37,585 bases of DNA, taken from a bacterium. Lineage in GTDB: Bacteria > Patescibacteriota > Doudnabacteria > UBA920 > 2-01-FULL-46-14. The stretch covers positions 1 through 37,585 of the forward strand of contig JAUYKH010000017.1 in the NCBI GenBank assembly GCA_030700065.1, written 5' to 3'. A program made the translations under genes and the position numbers. The first letter of the stretch is position 1. Every line of letters begins with the position of its first letter. Positions 1 through 7,721 of this stretch are shown piece by piece. The notes under the pieces are model-generated. The model did no database searches. It was not told where the DNA came from and saw only the letters and a program-made list of their open reading frames with translations.

Positions 1-152
1 TGTTCCGCCACCTGCCCGAATACTTGGAGGGCAGAACACCAAAGAAAAATGTCCTTTCCACTTTCAAAAGAAATTTCACCCCCGCCAAATCTAGACAGCA
101 AGGGACATTTTTCTTTGGTGTTGCCGAGAGAAGCGAGGCAGTGGCGGAACGA
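1..152. repeat. Imperfect long inverted repeat element, truncated by window start
   Basis: 1-55 (tgttccgccacctgcc...aacaccaaagaaaaatgtcc) is approximately the reverse complement of 103-152 (ggacatttttctttggtgttgccg...gcagtggcggaac). Confidence 0.7.
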
Positions 153-300
153 TACGAGCGTACGATTCAGTTTCAAGCCACCACGCGCTCCGCGCGTGCG
201 ATTAGTCGGAGTCAGGATTATCAGCAAAATACATTCGAACTTTGTTTAATACACACCGCCAATTAAAGGTCGAATCAATATTTAAAGAAAGGACAAATCT

Positions 301-492
301 ATGCAAAATCAAGAGAATGCCATGAAGCACCTCAAGGAGCACGCGACCTATCCGGCTACCAAGGCCGAATTGGTCGCCCACTGCAATAATCTTTCCGATT
401 TCCCCGAGGAAGATAAAAAGGAATTCGCGGACAGTCTTCCTGAAGGAACTTATAATTCCGCCGAAGAGGTCAGTAAGGCACTCGGCTGGTAG
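301..492 (+). CDS. Small DUF2795-like protein
   Basis: 63-aa ORF, RBS-like aaaggac upstream; pattern YPATKAELVAHC...LPEGTYNSAEEVSKALG resembles DUF2795. Confidence 0.75.
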   Translation: MQNQENAMKHLKEHATYPATKAELVAHCNNLSDFPEEDKKEFADSLPEGTYNSAEEVSKALGW

Positions 493-515
493 ATTCGAAA
501 TCCTCAAGGTTGTTC

Positions 516-545
516 AAAAACCCCGCCTTTTGGCGGGGTTTTTGA
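516..545 (+). terminator. Rho-independent terminator
   Basis: aaaaaCCCCGCCttttGGCGGGGtttttgat stem-loop with T tract. Confidence 0.9.
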
Positions 546-558
546 TTTAGGTTGTTTT

Positions 559-1407
559 CTAGAATTCAATGGTTGGCTCGGGGAGGATCACTGGATCTTC
601 CGGCTCTGGATTAACGGCGGGCGTACCGCTTACGTCATGGAGCTGAATCGGCGACTGAATGATTCCGTCCCTGGAATTTGCCTTGCCGCTCGCTGTTGGG
701 GAGGTCGAAGTTGGCGAAACCGGACTTGCGGAAATCCCCTCGACGGATGTACCTTCTCCGCCACTGTTTGCCGCATCGAGCGATTCTCTGGAGACAACAA
801 TTGTTTCAGCGACTGCTTGCTTGACTTCCTGATCAATCTGATCTCCGAAGGAATTCAAGACCTTCTCCTGTTCTTCTACCAGCACCCGGGCATCATCGAG
901 AAGCAGAAGTTCTGGTTTTGACGCCGAAGCGGCCGTGATGACTTGTTTGGTTGCTAATTGCAAATCTTCGAGCGTCTCGGCAACAACTTTGGTGGATTTG
1001 TTTTCCTGAACCAGGGTGACTACTTCTGCCAAGCGCCTTTTGGCATGATTGCTCAAAATCTTCACTTTTCCTTCATCGCTTGTCGTGAATGCAACTTCAA
1101 CTTTTTCGACAGCCCGCTTAACTGGATAAAGCGTCTGCCCAGGGAGGCTTCCCTTTGACGCCCTTGCGGCGCCGCCCACAATGGTGAGTGCCAAAATCAC
1201 TATCAACATAGCCACGGCCGCGCGGCTGAATTTCAAACTTGGAAAAAAAATCCATCCTCTGCTCTTCTCTTCCGCCGCGACTCTTTTCTCCCGAATTCGG
1301 TTTTGAATACGCATCCAAATCGCGACCCTGTCGCCAAGCGAAAGCGGCTTGCGGGAGAGACTCGCAAAAAATTTAGCGATTAACTTGTCAGTATCGTTAC
1401 TCTTCAT
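559..1407 (-). CDS. DUF5667 domain membrane protein (putative anti-sigma partner)
   Basis: N-terminal cytosolic segment, one TM (AAVAMLIVILALTIVGGAA), GQTLYPVKRAVEKVEVAFT motif; overlaps downstream end of ECF sigma gene. Confidence 0.75.
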   Translation of the reverse strand: MKSNDTDKLIAKFFASLSRKPLSLGDRVAIWMRIQNRIREKRVAAEEKSRGWIFFPSLKFSRAAVAMLIVILALTIVGGAARASKGSLPGQTLYPVKRAVEKVEVAFTTSDEGKVKILSNHAKRRLAEVVTLVQENKSTKVVAETLEDLQLATKQVITAASASKPELLLLDDARVLVEEQEKVLNSFGDQIDQEVKQAVAETIVVSRESLDAANSGGEGTSVEGISASPVSPTSTSPTASGKANSRDGIIQSPIQLHDVSGTPAVNPEPEDPVILPEPTIEF

Positions 1408-1981
1408 CTTCGTTATCTTCGTTTAAAAGTTCCTTCAGCTCACTTATGGCCCGGTGTTGGATCACCCGAATCGCTCCTTCGGTCTTTCCGAGCATCTCGC
1501 CGATTTCCCGGTTATCGAACTCGTCAAAAAATTTGAGCTTGATGACCAACTGCTCATCAGAAGTCAATTCACCGAGGACCGCAAAAAACTTTTTCTGCTG
1601 AAAACTTAGATTGGCCCGATCAACTATATTATCCTCATACTCCAAGACATTCTCCAACGTGCTTATGTCCACATCGATTTTCCGACTGCGGTAATAATCG
1701 ATCAGCAAGTTTCTGGCAATCTGGTAAATCCAGCCGTTGAAAGAAGCGGAATCCTCGATAGCGCTGATTTTGTTCCATACCCGCACAAAAGTGTCCGCGA
1801 CCAAGTCCTCGGCGGTTTGCCGGTGATTCGTCCGGTAATAAATGAAGCGGTAGACTTTCTCAAAGTACAGCTCGTAAATCTGGCCGAACGCGACAGAGTC
1901 TCCCTTGGCTGCCTTACTGACCAATTCCGATAAAACCGCTGGTTCCTGCTCACTTTTGTTTGGTGATGAGACCACAAACAT
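1397..1981 (-). CDS. ECF-type RNA polymerase sigma-70 factor
   Basis: Region 2 (VYRFIYYRTNHRQTAEDLVADTFVRVW) and region 4 (LKFFDEFDNREIGEMLGKTEGAIRVIQHRA). Confidence 0.92.
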   Translation of the reverse strand: MFVVSSPNKSEQEPAVLSELVSKAAKGDSVAFGQIYELYFEKVYRFIYYRTNHRQTAEDLVADTFVRVWNKISAIEDSASFNGWIYQIARNLLIDYYRSRKIDVDISTLENVLEYEDNIVDRANLSFQQKKFFAVLGELTSDEQLVIKLKFFDEFDNREIGEMLGKTEGAIRVIQHRAISELKELLNEDNEDEE

Positions 1982-2077
1982 TACGGCTAATGATAAAGAC
2001 GGTCAATCATTAAATTTGTTTCAAATACAATCATTTTAGTCGGGTGATTACGCCATATTTTGCCAAAACCCCAAACT

Positions 2078-2167
2078 TGGCGGTGGGGGCGAGATTCGAA
2101 CTCGCGACGGGCTTTCACCCATTCCGGTTTTCAAGACCGGTGCACTAAACCACTATGCGACCCCACC
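2078..2167 (-). tRNA. tRNA-Ser(TGA), with encoded CCA
   Basis: 7-bp acceptor ggtgggg/ccccacc, anticodon loop CTTGAAA, long variable arm, T-loop gttcgaatc, 3' GCCA. Confidence 0.93.
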
Positions 2168-2215
2168 CTTTTTGGATTATATAATAAATAAGGGTTATAT
2201 GATAGAATTAATGAT

Positions 2216-2680
2216 ATGGTTGATGAAATAAGCTGGTCGGCACCTGAATATCAGCATTACCCGAAAAGTCTGGGTTGGTTTATTTTTTTGTTTCTGGCAG
2301 GCGCCGGTTTGACGCTGTATTTTCTTCTGCAAAAGGATTTTCTGACCAGCATATTATTCGCGCTTCTTTTCATCATTATCTACTTCTTCTCAAAAGCCAA
2401 ACCGCGAACTTTGCATATTACCCTGGATAGACAAGGCATTAAGATTAACAATAACCGCCTGCCTTATAGCCAAATCAAGAAGTTTTGGATCGTGTATGAT
2501 CCGCCGGAGGTAAAAATTCTAAATTTTGAAACCCTTGCTTATCTGAACAGATATTTAACTCTCCAACTCGAAAGCCAGGACCCTGTAAACATCCGTCAAT
2601 TTCTGCTATCGTATTTACCGGAAGACTTGGACGGCGGGGAGCAGTTTTCGGACAAACTTTCTAGAAAATTAAGATTTTAA
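2216..2680 (+). CDS. Hypothetical two-TM membrane protein
   Basis: 154-aa ORF with hydrophobic hairpin (LGWFIFLFLAGAGLTLYFLL...ILFALLFIIIYFF). Confidence 0.8.
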   Translation: MVDEISWSAPEYQHYPKSLGWFIFLFLAGAGLTLYFLLQKDFLTSILFALLFIIIYFFSKAKPRTLHITLDRQGIKINNNRLPYSQIKKFWIVYDPPEVKILNFETLAYLNRYLTLQLESQDPVNIRQFLLSYLPEDLDGGEQFSDKLSRKLRF

Positions 2681-2715
2681 AAAAATGCGCTCTCACTTTT
2701 GCCCTCGTAATTCCC

Positions 2716-2752
2716 GCCGACGCTTTCTGTCGAAAGCTTTGGCGGGCAGGCA
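2716..2752. repeat. Palindromic hairpin repeat
   Basis: CCCGCCGACGCTTTC..GAAAGCTTTGGCGGG imperfect inverted repeat. Confidence 0.7.
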
Positions 2753-2777
2753 ATGGATAATTGCTGCCATGACTTTT

Positions 2778-2849
2778 GCCCCTGTAGCTCAAAGGACAGA
2801 GTGTAGGTTTGCGGAACCTGAGATCGAGGTTCGATTCCTCGCAGGGGCA
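2778..2849 (+). tRNA. tRNA-Arg, anticodon GCG
   Basis: gcccctg/caggggc acceptor, D-arm gctc/gagt, anticodon loop TTGCGGA, T-arm gaggttcgattcctc; 72 nt, CCA not encoded. Confidence 0.88.
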
Positions 2850-2881
2850 GAAGTGATGGCGGGAGCAAAGGGTCCGACCTG

Positions 2882-2916
2882 CCCCGTAGTTATCCTGCAA
2901 GGATATACTATCGGGG
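2882..2916. repeat. Hairpin repeat directly upstream of recG
   Basis: CCCCGTAGTTATCC tgcaa GGATATACTATCGGGG inverted repeat. Confidence 0.65.
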
Positions 2917-2954
2917 TTCCTGCCGAGGGCAGAAGCTAGGGCGCTACTTTTTTT

Positions 2955-5021
2955 ATGTTATCCCTTAATGATCCAATAACCAAACTCCGCCTGGTCGGGC
3001 CCGCGAATGAAAAAGCACTAAACCATCTCGGAATCAGAACAATCCGCGATCTCCTCAACCATTTCCCCCGCGCGTGGGAGGACCTCACCCAAATTCAGAC
3101 CATATCCGAAATTCGGCCCAACGAAAAAATAAATCTCAAGGCGAGGGTGCGAAAAATCGCTGACCACAGTGCCCGTTTCCGCCGAATGCATTTGACCGAA
3201 GGACTCATCGAGGACGAAACGGGAAGTGTCATCGCGATCTGGTTCAACCAACCCTTTATCAAAAATCTCCTTCAAGAGGGCAAGGAATACTATTTCAGCG
3301 GGAAAGCGCAATTCTACAAGGAAAAGCTTCAGTTTATGAGTCCGACTTTCGAAGCCGCGAAAGAAGACACAATCCACACCGCGGGAATCATTCCGACATA
3401 CGAACTAACGGAGGGAATCACCCAAAAACAAATCCGATATTGGCTGAAAAGCTGCCTCCCCCTTGCGCGTCTGATTGAGGATTATCTGCCAAGCTCGATA
3501 AGAGAAAAATTAGGGCTCCCGAATACAAGCTATGCCGTAAGCCAAATCCACTTTCCAAGCAGTAAGGAGTCCCTCGAAAAAGCCCGCAGACGGCTGGCAT
3601 TCGGCGAGCTTTTTTTGTTTCAGCTTGCGCTCGCGTCTTTTAAGCAAAAAATTAAATCGCTTTCTGCTCCGCGAATCCTTTTTGATGTTGCGCTCGTAAA
3701 AAAATTCGTGGCGAGTCTGCCGTTTCGCCTCACCTCATCCCAGCGCCTCGCCGCCTGGGAAATCCTGAAAGATTTGGCGGCGCCGCACCCGATGAACCGT
3801 CTGCTCGAAGGGGAAGTTGGCTCCGGCAAAACAGTCGTCGCGGGGATCGCCATGCTCGAGGCGGCCAAAGCCGGCTGGCAGTCAGTCCTGCTTTCTCCCA
3901 CCGAAATTCTCGCCTGGCAGCATTACCATACCCTGCAAAACCTTTTTGAAAAAAGCGGACTCCAGATCGCTCTACTTACCGGAAGCCGTAAAATCGGGTC
4001 GCCGTCGGACATCGCGGCTGGGGAGACAAAAATAATCGTCGGCACGCACGCGCTGCTGCAGGAGCGCATAACTTTCAAAAAAATCGGCCTTTTGGTCGTG
4101 GATGAACAACACCGCTTCGGCGTGAAACAGCGCATGGCGCTCTTACGCGAACAAGAATCCTCGCTTGTCCCCCATCTGCTGTCAATGACCGCGACCCCGA
4201 TCCCGCGGACGCTGGCGCTGGCTTTTTACGGCGATCTGGATATCTCCGTTTTGAAGGAACTGCCCCAGGGAAGGAAGAAAATAGTCACCAGACTGGTTAA
4301 GCCAGAAATCCGGAAAACCGCTTATGCATTCGTGCGAAAAGAAATTAACAACGGCCGGCAAGCCTATGTCGTGACCCCGCTCATCGAAGAATCCGCCCCC
4401 CGCCCTTCCTCCCCCTCGAGGGGGGAGGAATTAAAGGAGGGGGCAAAGGCCGCCACCGTCGAAGCGGAAAAACTGAAAAAAATCTTTCCCGAATTTGAAA
4501 TCGGCCTTCTGCACGGCCGCCTGCCAGGCAATGAAAAGAAAAATATTATGGATGAATTCAAGTCCGGGACGGTGCAAATTCTGGTCTCGACCACAGTGAT
4601 TGAGGTCGGGGTGGATGTGCCGAACGCGACGCTGATGCTCATCGAAAACGCGGAACGCTTCGGCCTTTCCCAGCTTCATCAGTTGCGCGGGCGGGTCGGC
4701 CGATCCGATTTGCAATCCTACTGTTTGCTGTTTGCAGAAAACTCGGGGCAGGCCGCGCTTGAAAGGCTCGAGGCGCTGGTTCAATCAAACGACGGCTTTG
4801 AACTGGCGGAAATTGATCTCAAAACACGCGGCCCCGGCGAGGTGCTGGGCACCAAGCAATCGGGGTATATTCCTTTCAGGGTCGCGAAACTTTCCGATAA
4901 AAAACTCATCAAACAAGCCAAAGAAGAAGCGCAAAAACTGCTGGAAAAACACAATCTGGAGGACTTTCCAATTCTAAAACAAAAAGTGGAAAACCTGGCA
5001 AAAAACGCGCATTTGGAATAA
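2955..5021 (+). CDS. recG: ATP-dependent DNA helicase RecG
   Basis: Helicase motifs LEGEVGSGKTVVA, VVDEQHRFGVKQR, SMTATPIPRTLAL, STTVIEVGVDVPNA, LRGRVGRSDLQSYCLL. Confidence 0.95.
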   Translation: MLSLNDPITKLRLVGPANEKALNHLGIRTIRDLLNHFPRAWEDLTQIQTISEIRPNEKINLKARVRKIADHSARFRRMHLTEGLIEDETGSVIAIWFNQPFIKNLLQEGKEYYFSGKAQFYKEKLQFMSPTFEAAKEDTIHTAGIIPTYELTEGITQKQIRYWLKSCLPLARLIEDYLPSSIREKLGLPNTSYAVSQIHFPSSKESLEKARRRLAFGELFLFQLALASFKQKIKSLSAPRILFDVALVKKFVASLPFRLTSSQRLAAWEILKDLAAPHPMNRLLEGEVGSGKTVVAGIAMLEAAKAGWQSVLLSPTEILAWQHYHTLQNLFEKSGLQIALLTGSRKIGSPSDIAAGETKIIVGTHALLQERITFKKIGLLVVDEQHRFGVKQRMALLREQESSLVPHLLSMTATPIPRTLALAFYGDLDISVLKELPQGRKKIVTRLVKPEIRKTAYAFVRKEINNGRQAYVVTPLIEESAPRPSSPSRGEELKEGAKAATVEAEKLKKIFPEFEIGLLHGRLPGNEKKNIMDEFKSGTVQILVSTTVIEVGVDVPNATLMLIENAERFGLSQLHQLRGRVGRSDLQSYCLLFAENSGQAALERLEALVQSNDGFELAEIDLKTRGPGEVLGTKQSGYIPFRVAKLSDKKLIKQAKEEAQKLLEKHNLEDFPILKQKVENLAKNAHLE
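4403..4443. repeat. In-frame GC-rich palindromic insertion within recG
   Basis: cttcctccccctcgaggggggaggaattaaaggaggg encodes PSSPSRGEELKEG, inserted in the helicase C-terminal domain. Confidence 0.7.
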
Positions 5022-5026
5022 GACGC

Positions 5027-5054
5027 TTGACGCGGGTACAAACCTATATATAAT
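5027..5054 (+). promoter_or_regulatory. Putative sigma70 promoter
   Basis: TTGACG-16 bp-TATAAT upstream of the 5283 ORF. Confidence 0.6.
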
Positions 5055-5282
5055 TAAATAAAAGCCGCCCCTTCCAAAACATCCGCACCTTTAATCCCTT
5101 ACCAAACCATACAAATGTGGCAAATGGAATGGCTGGGGAAAAAATCATTTGGCGGCAATATCGACGAAGGGAGGATAATTAATGAAATGGACATAGACAG
5201 TTCCTAACATGACTCTGGCTCGTTGTTTCTGATTTTCACATTTTCCAACACAAACACACCAACCACATAATCGGAGGAAAGG

Positions 5283-5597
5283 ATGAATCAAACGACAGTT
5301 CCAGAAACAGAGCACAGGGGTAAAAAATACGGCAAAATCAATGCCGTGATCTTGGCGAATTTGAACAGACAAGGTGCGTCCTGCTGTAGCATCTCGCTCA
5401 AACTGGGAAGCTCAAATAGAGTAAGGGTGCTCGGGGCGACCCAAAACGGCGCGGGCGAGTTGGTCCTGGTGGGCAACCCGGCAAACGAAAGGCTTTGCAA
5501 TGTGTTTCTGACCAACCTCGAGGGATTAAGCCCAACCGAAATTCACCTGATCAAACAAGTCGCGATGGATCACCACGCATTGTCGCTTGTCCATTAA
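5283..5597 (+). CDS. Hypothetical protein
   Basis: 104-aa ORF with strong SD (cggaggaaaggATG). Confidence 0.6.
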   Translation: MNQTTVPETEHRGKKYGKINAVILANLNRQGASCCSISLKLGSSNRVRVLGATQNGAGELVLVGNPANERLCNVFLTNLEGLSPTEIHLIKQVAMDHHALSLVH

Positions 5598-5724
5598 GAG
5601 GTGTAAAGTCTAAGCCCCCCAGAGAAATTTTCAGTGACTTAGAGTTTACACTTTCTTCCAAGATTCCAGGCGGTCTCTGGCGATTCTCAAAAGGAGTCGA
5701 CTACTGAAAAACCCCTGGAAAAAG

Positions 5725-5788
5725 GGGCGGCACAAACGGGTGTGGTTTCTCCATACATCCCAATCATAATGCCGCCCTTCCTTTTTTT
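5725..5788 (+). terminator. Possible terminator (long loop)
   Basis: GGGCGGCA ... TGCCGCCC followed by ttccttttttt. Confidence 0.4.
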
Positions 5789-5804
5789 ATCTCTAACGGG
5801 GTAA
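5786..5804. repeat. Solo copy of TATCTCTAACGGGGTAAA repeat
   Basis: ttatctctaacggggtaaat; same sequence as the inverted repeats flanking the GIY-YIG gene at 20206/20467. Confidence 0.8.
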
Positions 5805-6827
5805 ATCCAACCGGTATAAAAAGCCGGTTTTTTCGTCCACGAAAAATAACACAGACTCCGCGGGATGAAGGAGTATCTGCGTCGGTTCGTATTGCCCCTT
5901 GTTTTCAAATTGATATAATTCTTGCCACTTTCCGGCCCCAAGATCATATTCGCCAAATCCTGATTCAGACGCGAGGACTATCCCCGAGCTGTCCGGCATC
6001 CAGGCAGTTTGTTCAATCGAAGCTGAAGTCTGCAAATCTATTTCCCTCGAAGTGTCCAGATTGTACATAAAAAGCTTCTCGCCTTCTCCGCCGCCCCGCG
6101 AAACTAAAATAAAACGCCCGTCAGGCGAAAACCGCGCCCCTTCATAATCCGCGGCTGGCCCGATCTCGCTGACCTTACCTGTCTCAACATTGACCAGCAA
6201 GAGAGGGGCGGACTGCTCAAAACCAACGGCATACATAACCACTTCCCGCCTGACCGGCGAGGCGGCAAGCTCATAATTGGCCGGATCAAGATCCATCACT
6301 TTCATAAAATTTTCGCTGGTCAAACCGGCGATTTGCAGCTCATGCGCGCTGCTGGTCGCTCCAGCCCAGTCATAGGCAATCTTTTCGTCTCCAGCCAAGA
6401 AGACAGGAGACCTTAACTGCCCGGGGTAAGCCACAAATATCTGTTCCTCCGCGTCATAAAGCTTATGGCGAATATGGCCGTTGACATTCTGTACTATTAT
6501 GAAATCACTCCCTCGATGCTGCCAGATGATCTGAAGCGGAGAAACAACCACCTCGGGTAAAGGGAGCTCTTCTTTTGCTCCTCCGGCAATGGCCTGGTAA
6601 TACATCCGGCCACCTCGGGTCATAAACCACACCCGCTCGGCGTTAAACGATAATACTGGGGAGATCACGCTTTCGGATACGAGGAGTTCGGGCTTCTTGA
6701 CCGTTGCCAAATCTTCCATCAGTCGCTCATCTTGGGGATGGTTTGGCCGCCAGTAAAAATAATAGCCGCCGGCCAGTACCAACCCGAGGATAAGCAGAAT
6801 AATAAAAATTTTAAGAATTGAACGCAT
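5793..6827 (-). CDS. Membrane-anchored TolB/PD40-like beta-propeller protein
   Basis: N-terminal TM; repeated propeller-like motifs (ARFSPDGRFILVSRGG...KLFMYNLDTSREIDL). Confidence 0.7.
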   Translation of the reverse strand: MRSILKIFIILLILGLVLAGGYYFYWRPNHPQDERLMEDLATVKKPELLVSESVISPVLSFNAERVWFMTRGGRMYYQAIAGGAKEELPLPEVVVSPLQIIWQHRGSDFIIVQNVNGHIRHKLYDAEEQIFVAYPGQLRSPVFLAGDEKIAYDWAGATSSAHELQIAGLTSENFMKVMDLDPANYELAASPVRREVVMYAVGFEQSAPLLLVNVETGKVSEIGPAADYEGARFSPDGRFILVSRGGGEGEKLFMYNLDTSREIDLQTSASIEQTAWMPDSSGIVLASESGFGEYDLGAGKWQELYQFENKGQYEPTQILLHPAESVLFFVDEKTGFLYRLDLPR

Positions 6828-7710
6828 TTGGCTCCTCGATATGAATGTGGTCGCCTCTGGTGGTTGACCGCGCTCGGCAATCCTCGCCGGGCAGATAATT
6901 TACAGGGTACTCGCAGAGAATACTGACAAAACCAACCGCCTGCGCGTCCAGAATCATTTGTCTCAATATCTCGGCGTTTCCGGCGTATTCGGGCTTGAGA
7001 TTGATATCAACCGAAAAACCGTTGTAATGATTGGGGCTGGCATGATTGACAACCGGGCAAAATGCTTCGGTCACTTGAAACGTATTGTTATTTTTTTCGC
7101 TGATCATTCGCTTCAGCCGGTCGCCAAGTCCGCGATTGGCGTAAGGGTTGGTATTCGTGGTTTTTACCGGAATGCCCAAACTTTTCAAATCCACACAGTC
7201 AATACATTTAACCTGCATGTCATAGCGAGGGGGGGGCTTGATCGCCGCGGGACAGGTGAGGCCTGCCACTGGCGGAACGGATACGGTCGTTCGGTCAATA
7301 AAACCGACAACTCCCTGAAGGCCTGACAACTTCTCGCAAACATCTGCCGGTAAAACACCAACGTAACTGCCGACAGTGGAGCCTACTCTTAACAACGATC
7401 CGCTTAATCCCTCCTGATTACAAATCGCGGTCAGACTGACTAACACAAAAAAAACCAACGCGCCGATTAGAACAACTACCGCAACAACCGGCAACACGTA
7501 CGGAGCGGCCGCGGCGGCGATACTTGTGGCGGCGGAAGCAACTGCCCGCTTCGCCGCTTTTTTCCCCGCTTCCTTAACATAACTTTTTGCCGCGCTTTTT
7601 GCCAAATTCCGCGGAGAATTTTGCGTCTGTCTTTGCTTTAGCCTTTGCTCTTCTCTCTGCCTTTCCAATTCCTCCTGATAAGCCTGTAATTCTTCGTCTA
7701 CCGTTGGCAT
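6811..7710 (-). CDS. Membrane protein with M15/VanY-like peptidase-like C-terminus
   Basis: TM at YVLPVVAVVVLIGALVFFVLV; C-terminal HYNGFSVDINL...GDHIHIEEP resembles the M15 metal-ligand pattern. Confidence 0.6.
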   Translation of the reverse strand: MPTVDEELQAYQEELERQREEQRLKQRQTQNSPRNLAKSAAKSYVKEAGKKAAKRAVASAATSIAAAAAPYVLPVVAVVVLIGALVFFVLVSLTAICNQEGLSGSLLRVGSTVGSYVGVLPADVCEKLSGLQGVVGFIDRTTVSVPPVAGLTCPAAIKPPPRYDMQVKCIDCVDLKSLGIPVKTTNTNPYANRGLGDRLKRMISEKNNNTFQVTEAFCPVVNHASPNHYNGFSVDINLKPEYAGNAEILRQMILDAQAVGFVSILCEYPVNYLPGEDCRARSTTRGDHIHIEEPNAFNS

Positions 7711-7721
7711 AAAAAGACAGC

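Noticed and set aside
24-266. 80-aa ORF
   Set aside because: Runs through the inverted repeat at 1-152; low-complexity repeat-encoded peptide with no recognisable domain.
2015-2022. GAAACAAA upstream of the ECF sigma gene as a fifth member of the leader-motif set
   Set aside because: No convincing TATAAT at 24-25 nt; best match is only CGTAAT with a poor -35, so not counted.
2685-2939. 84-aa ORF
   Set aside because: Overlaps tRNA-Arg and both hairpin repeats; the translation (APVAQRTECRFAEPEIEVRFLAGA) is a read-through of the tRNA.
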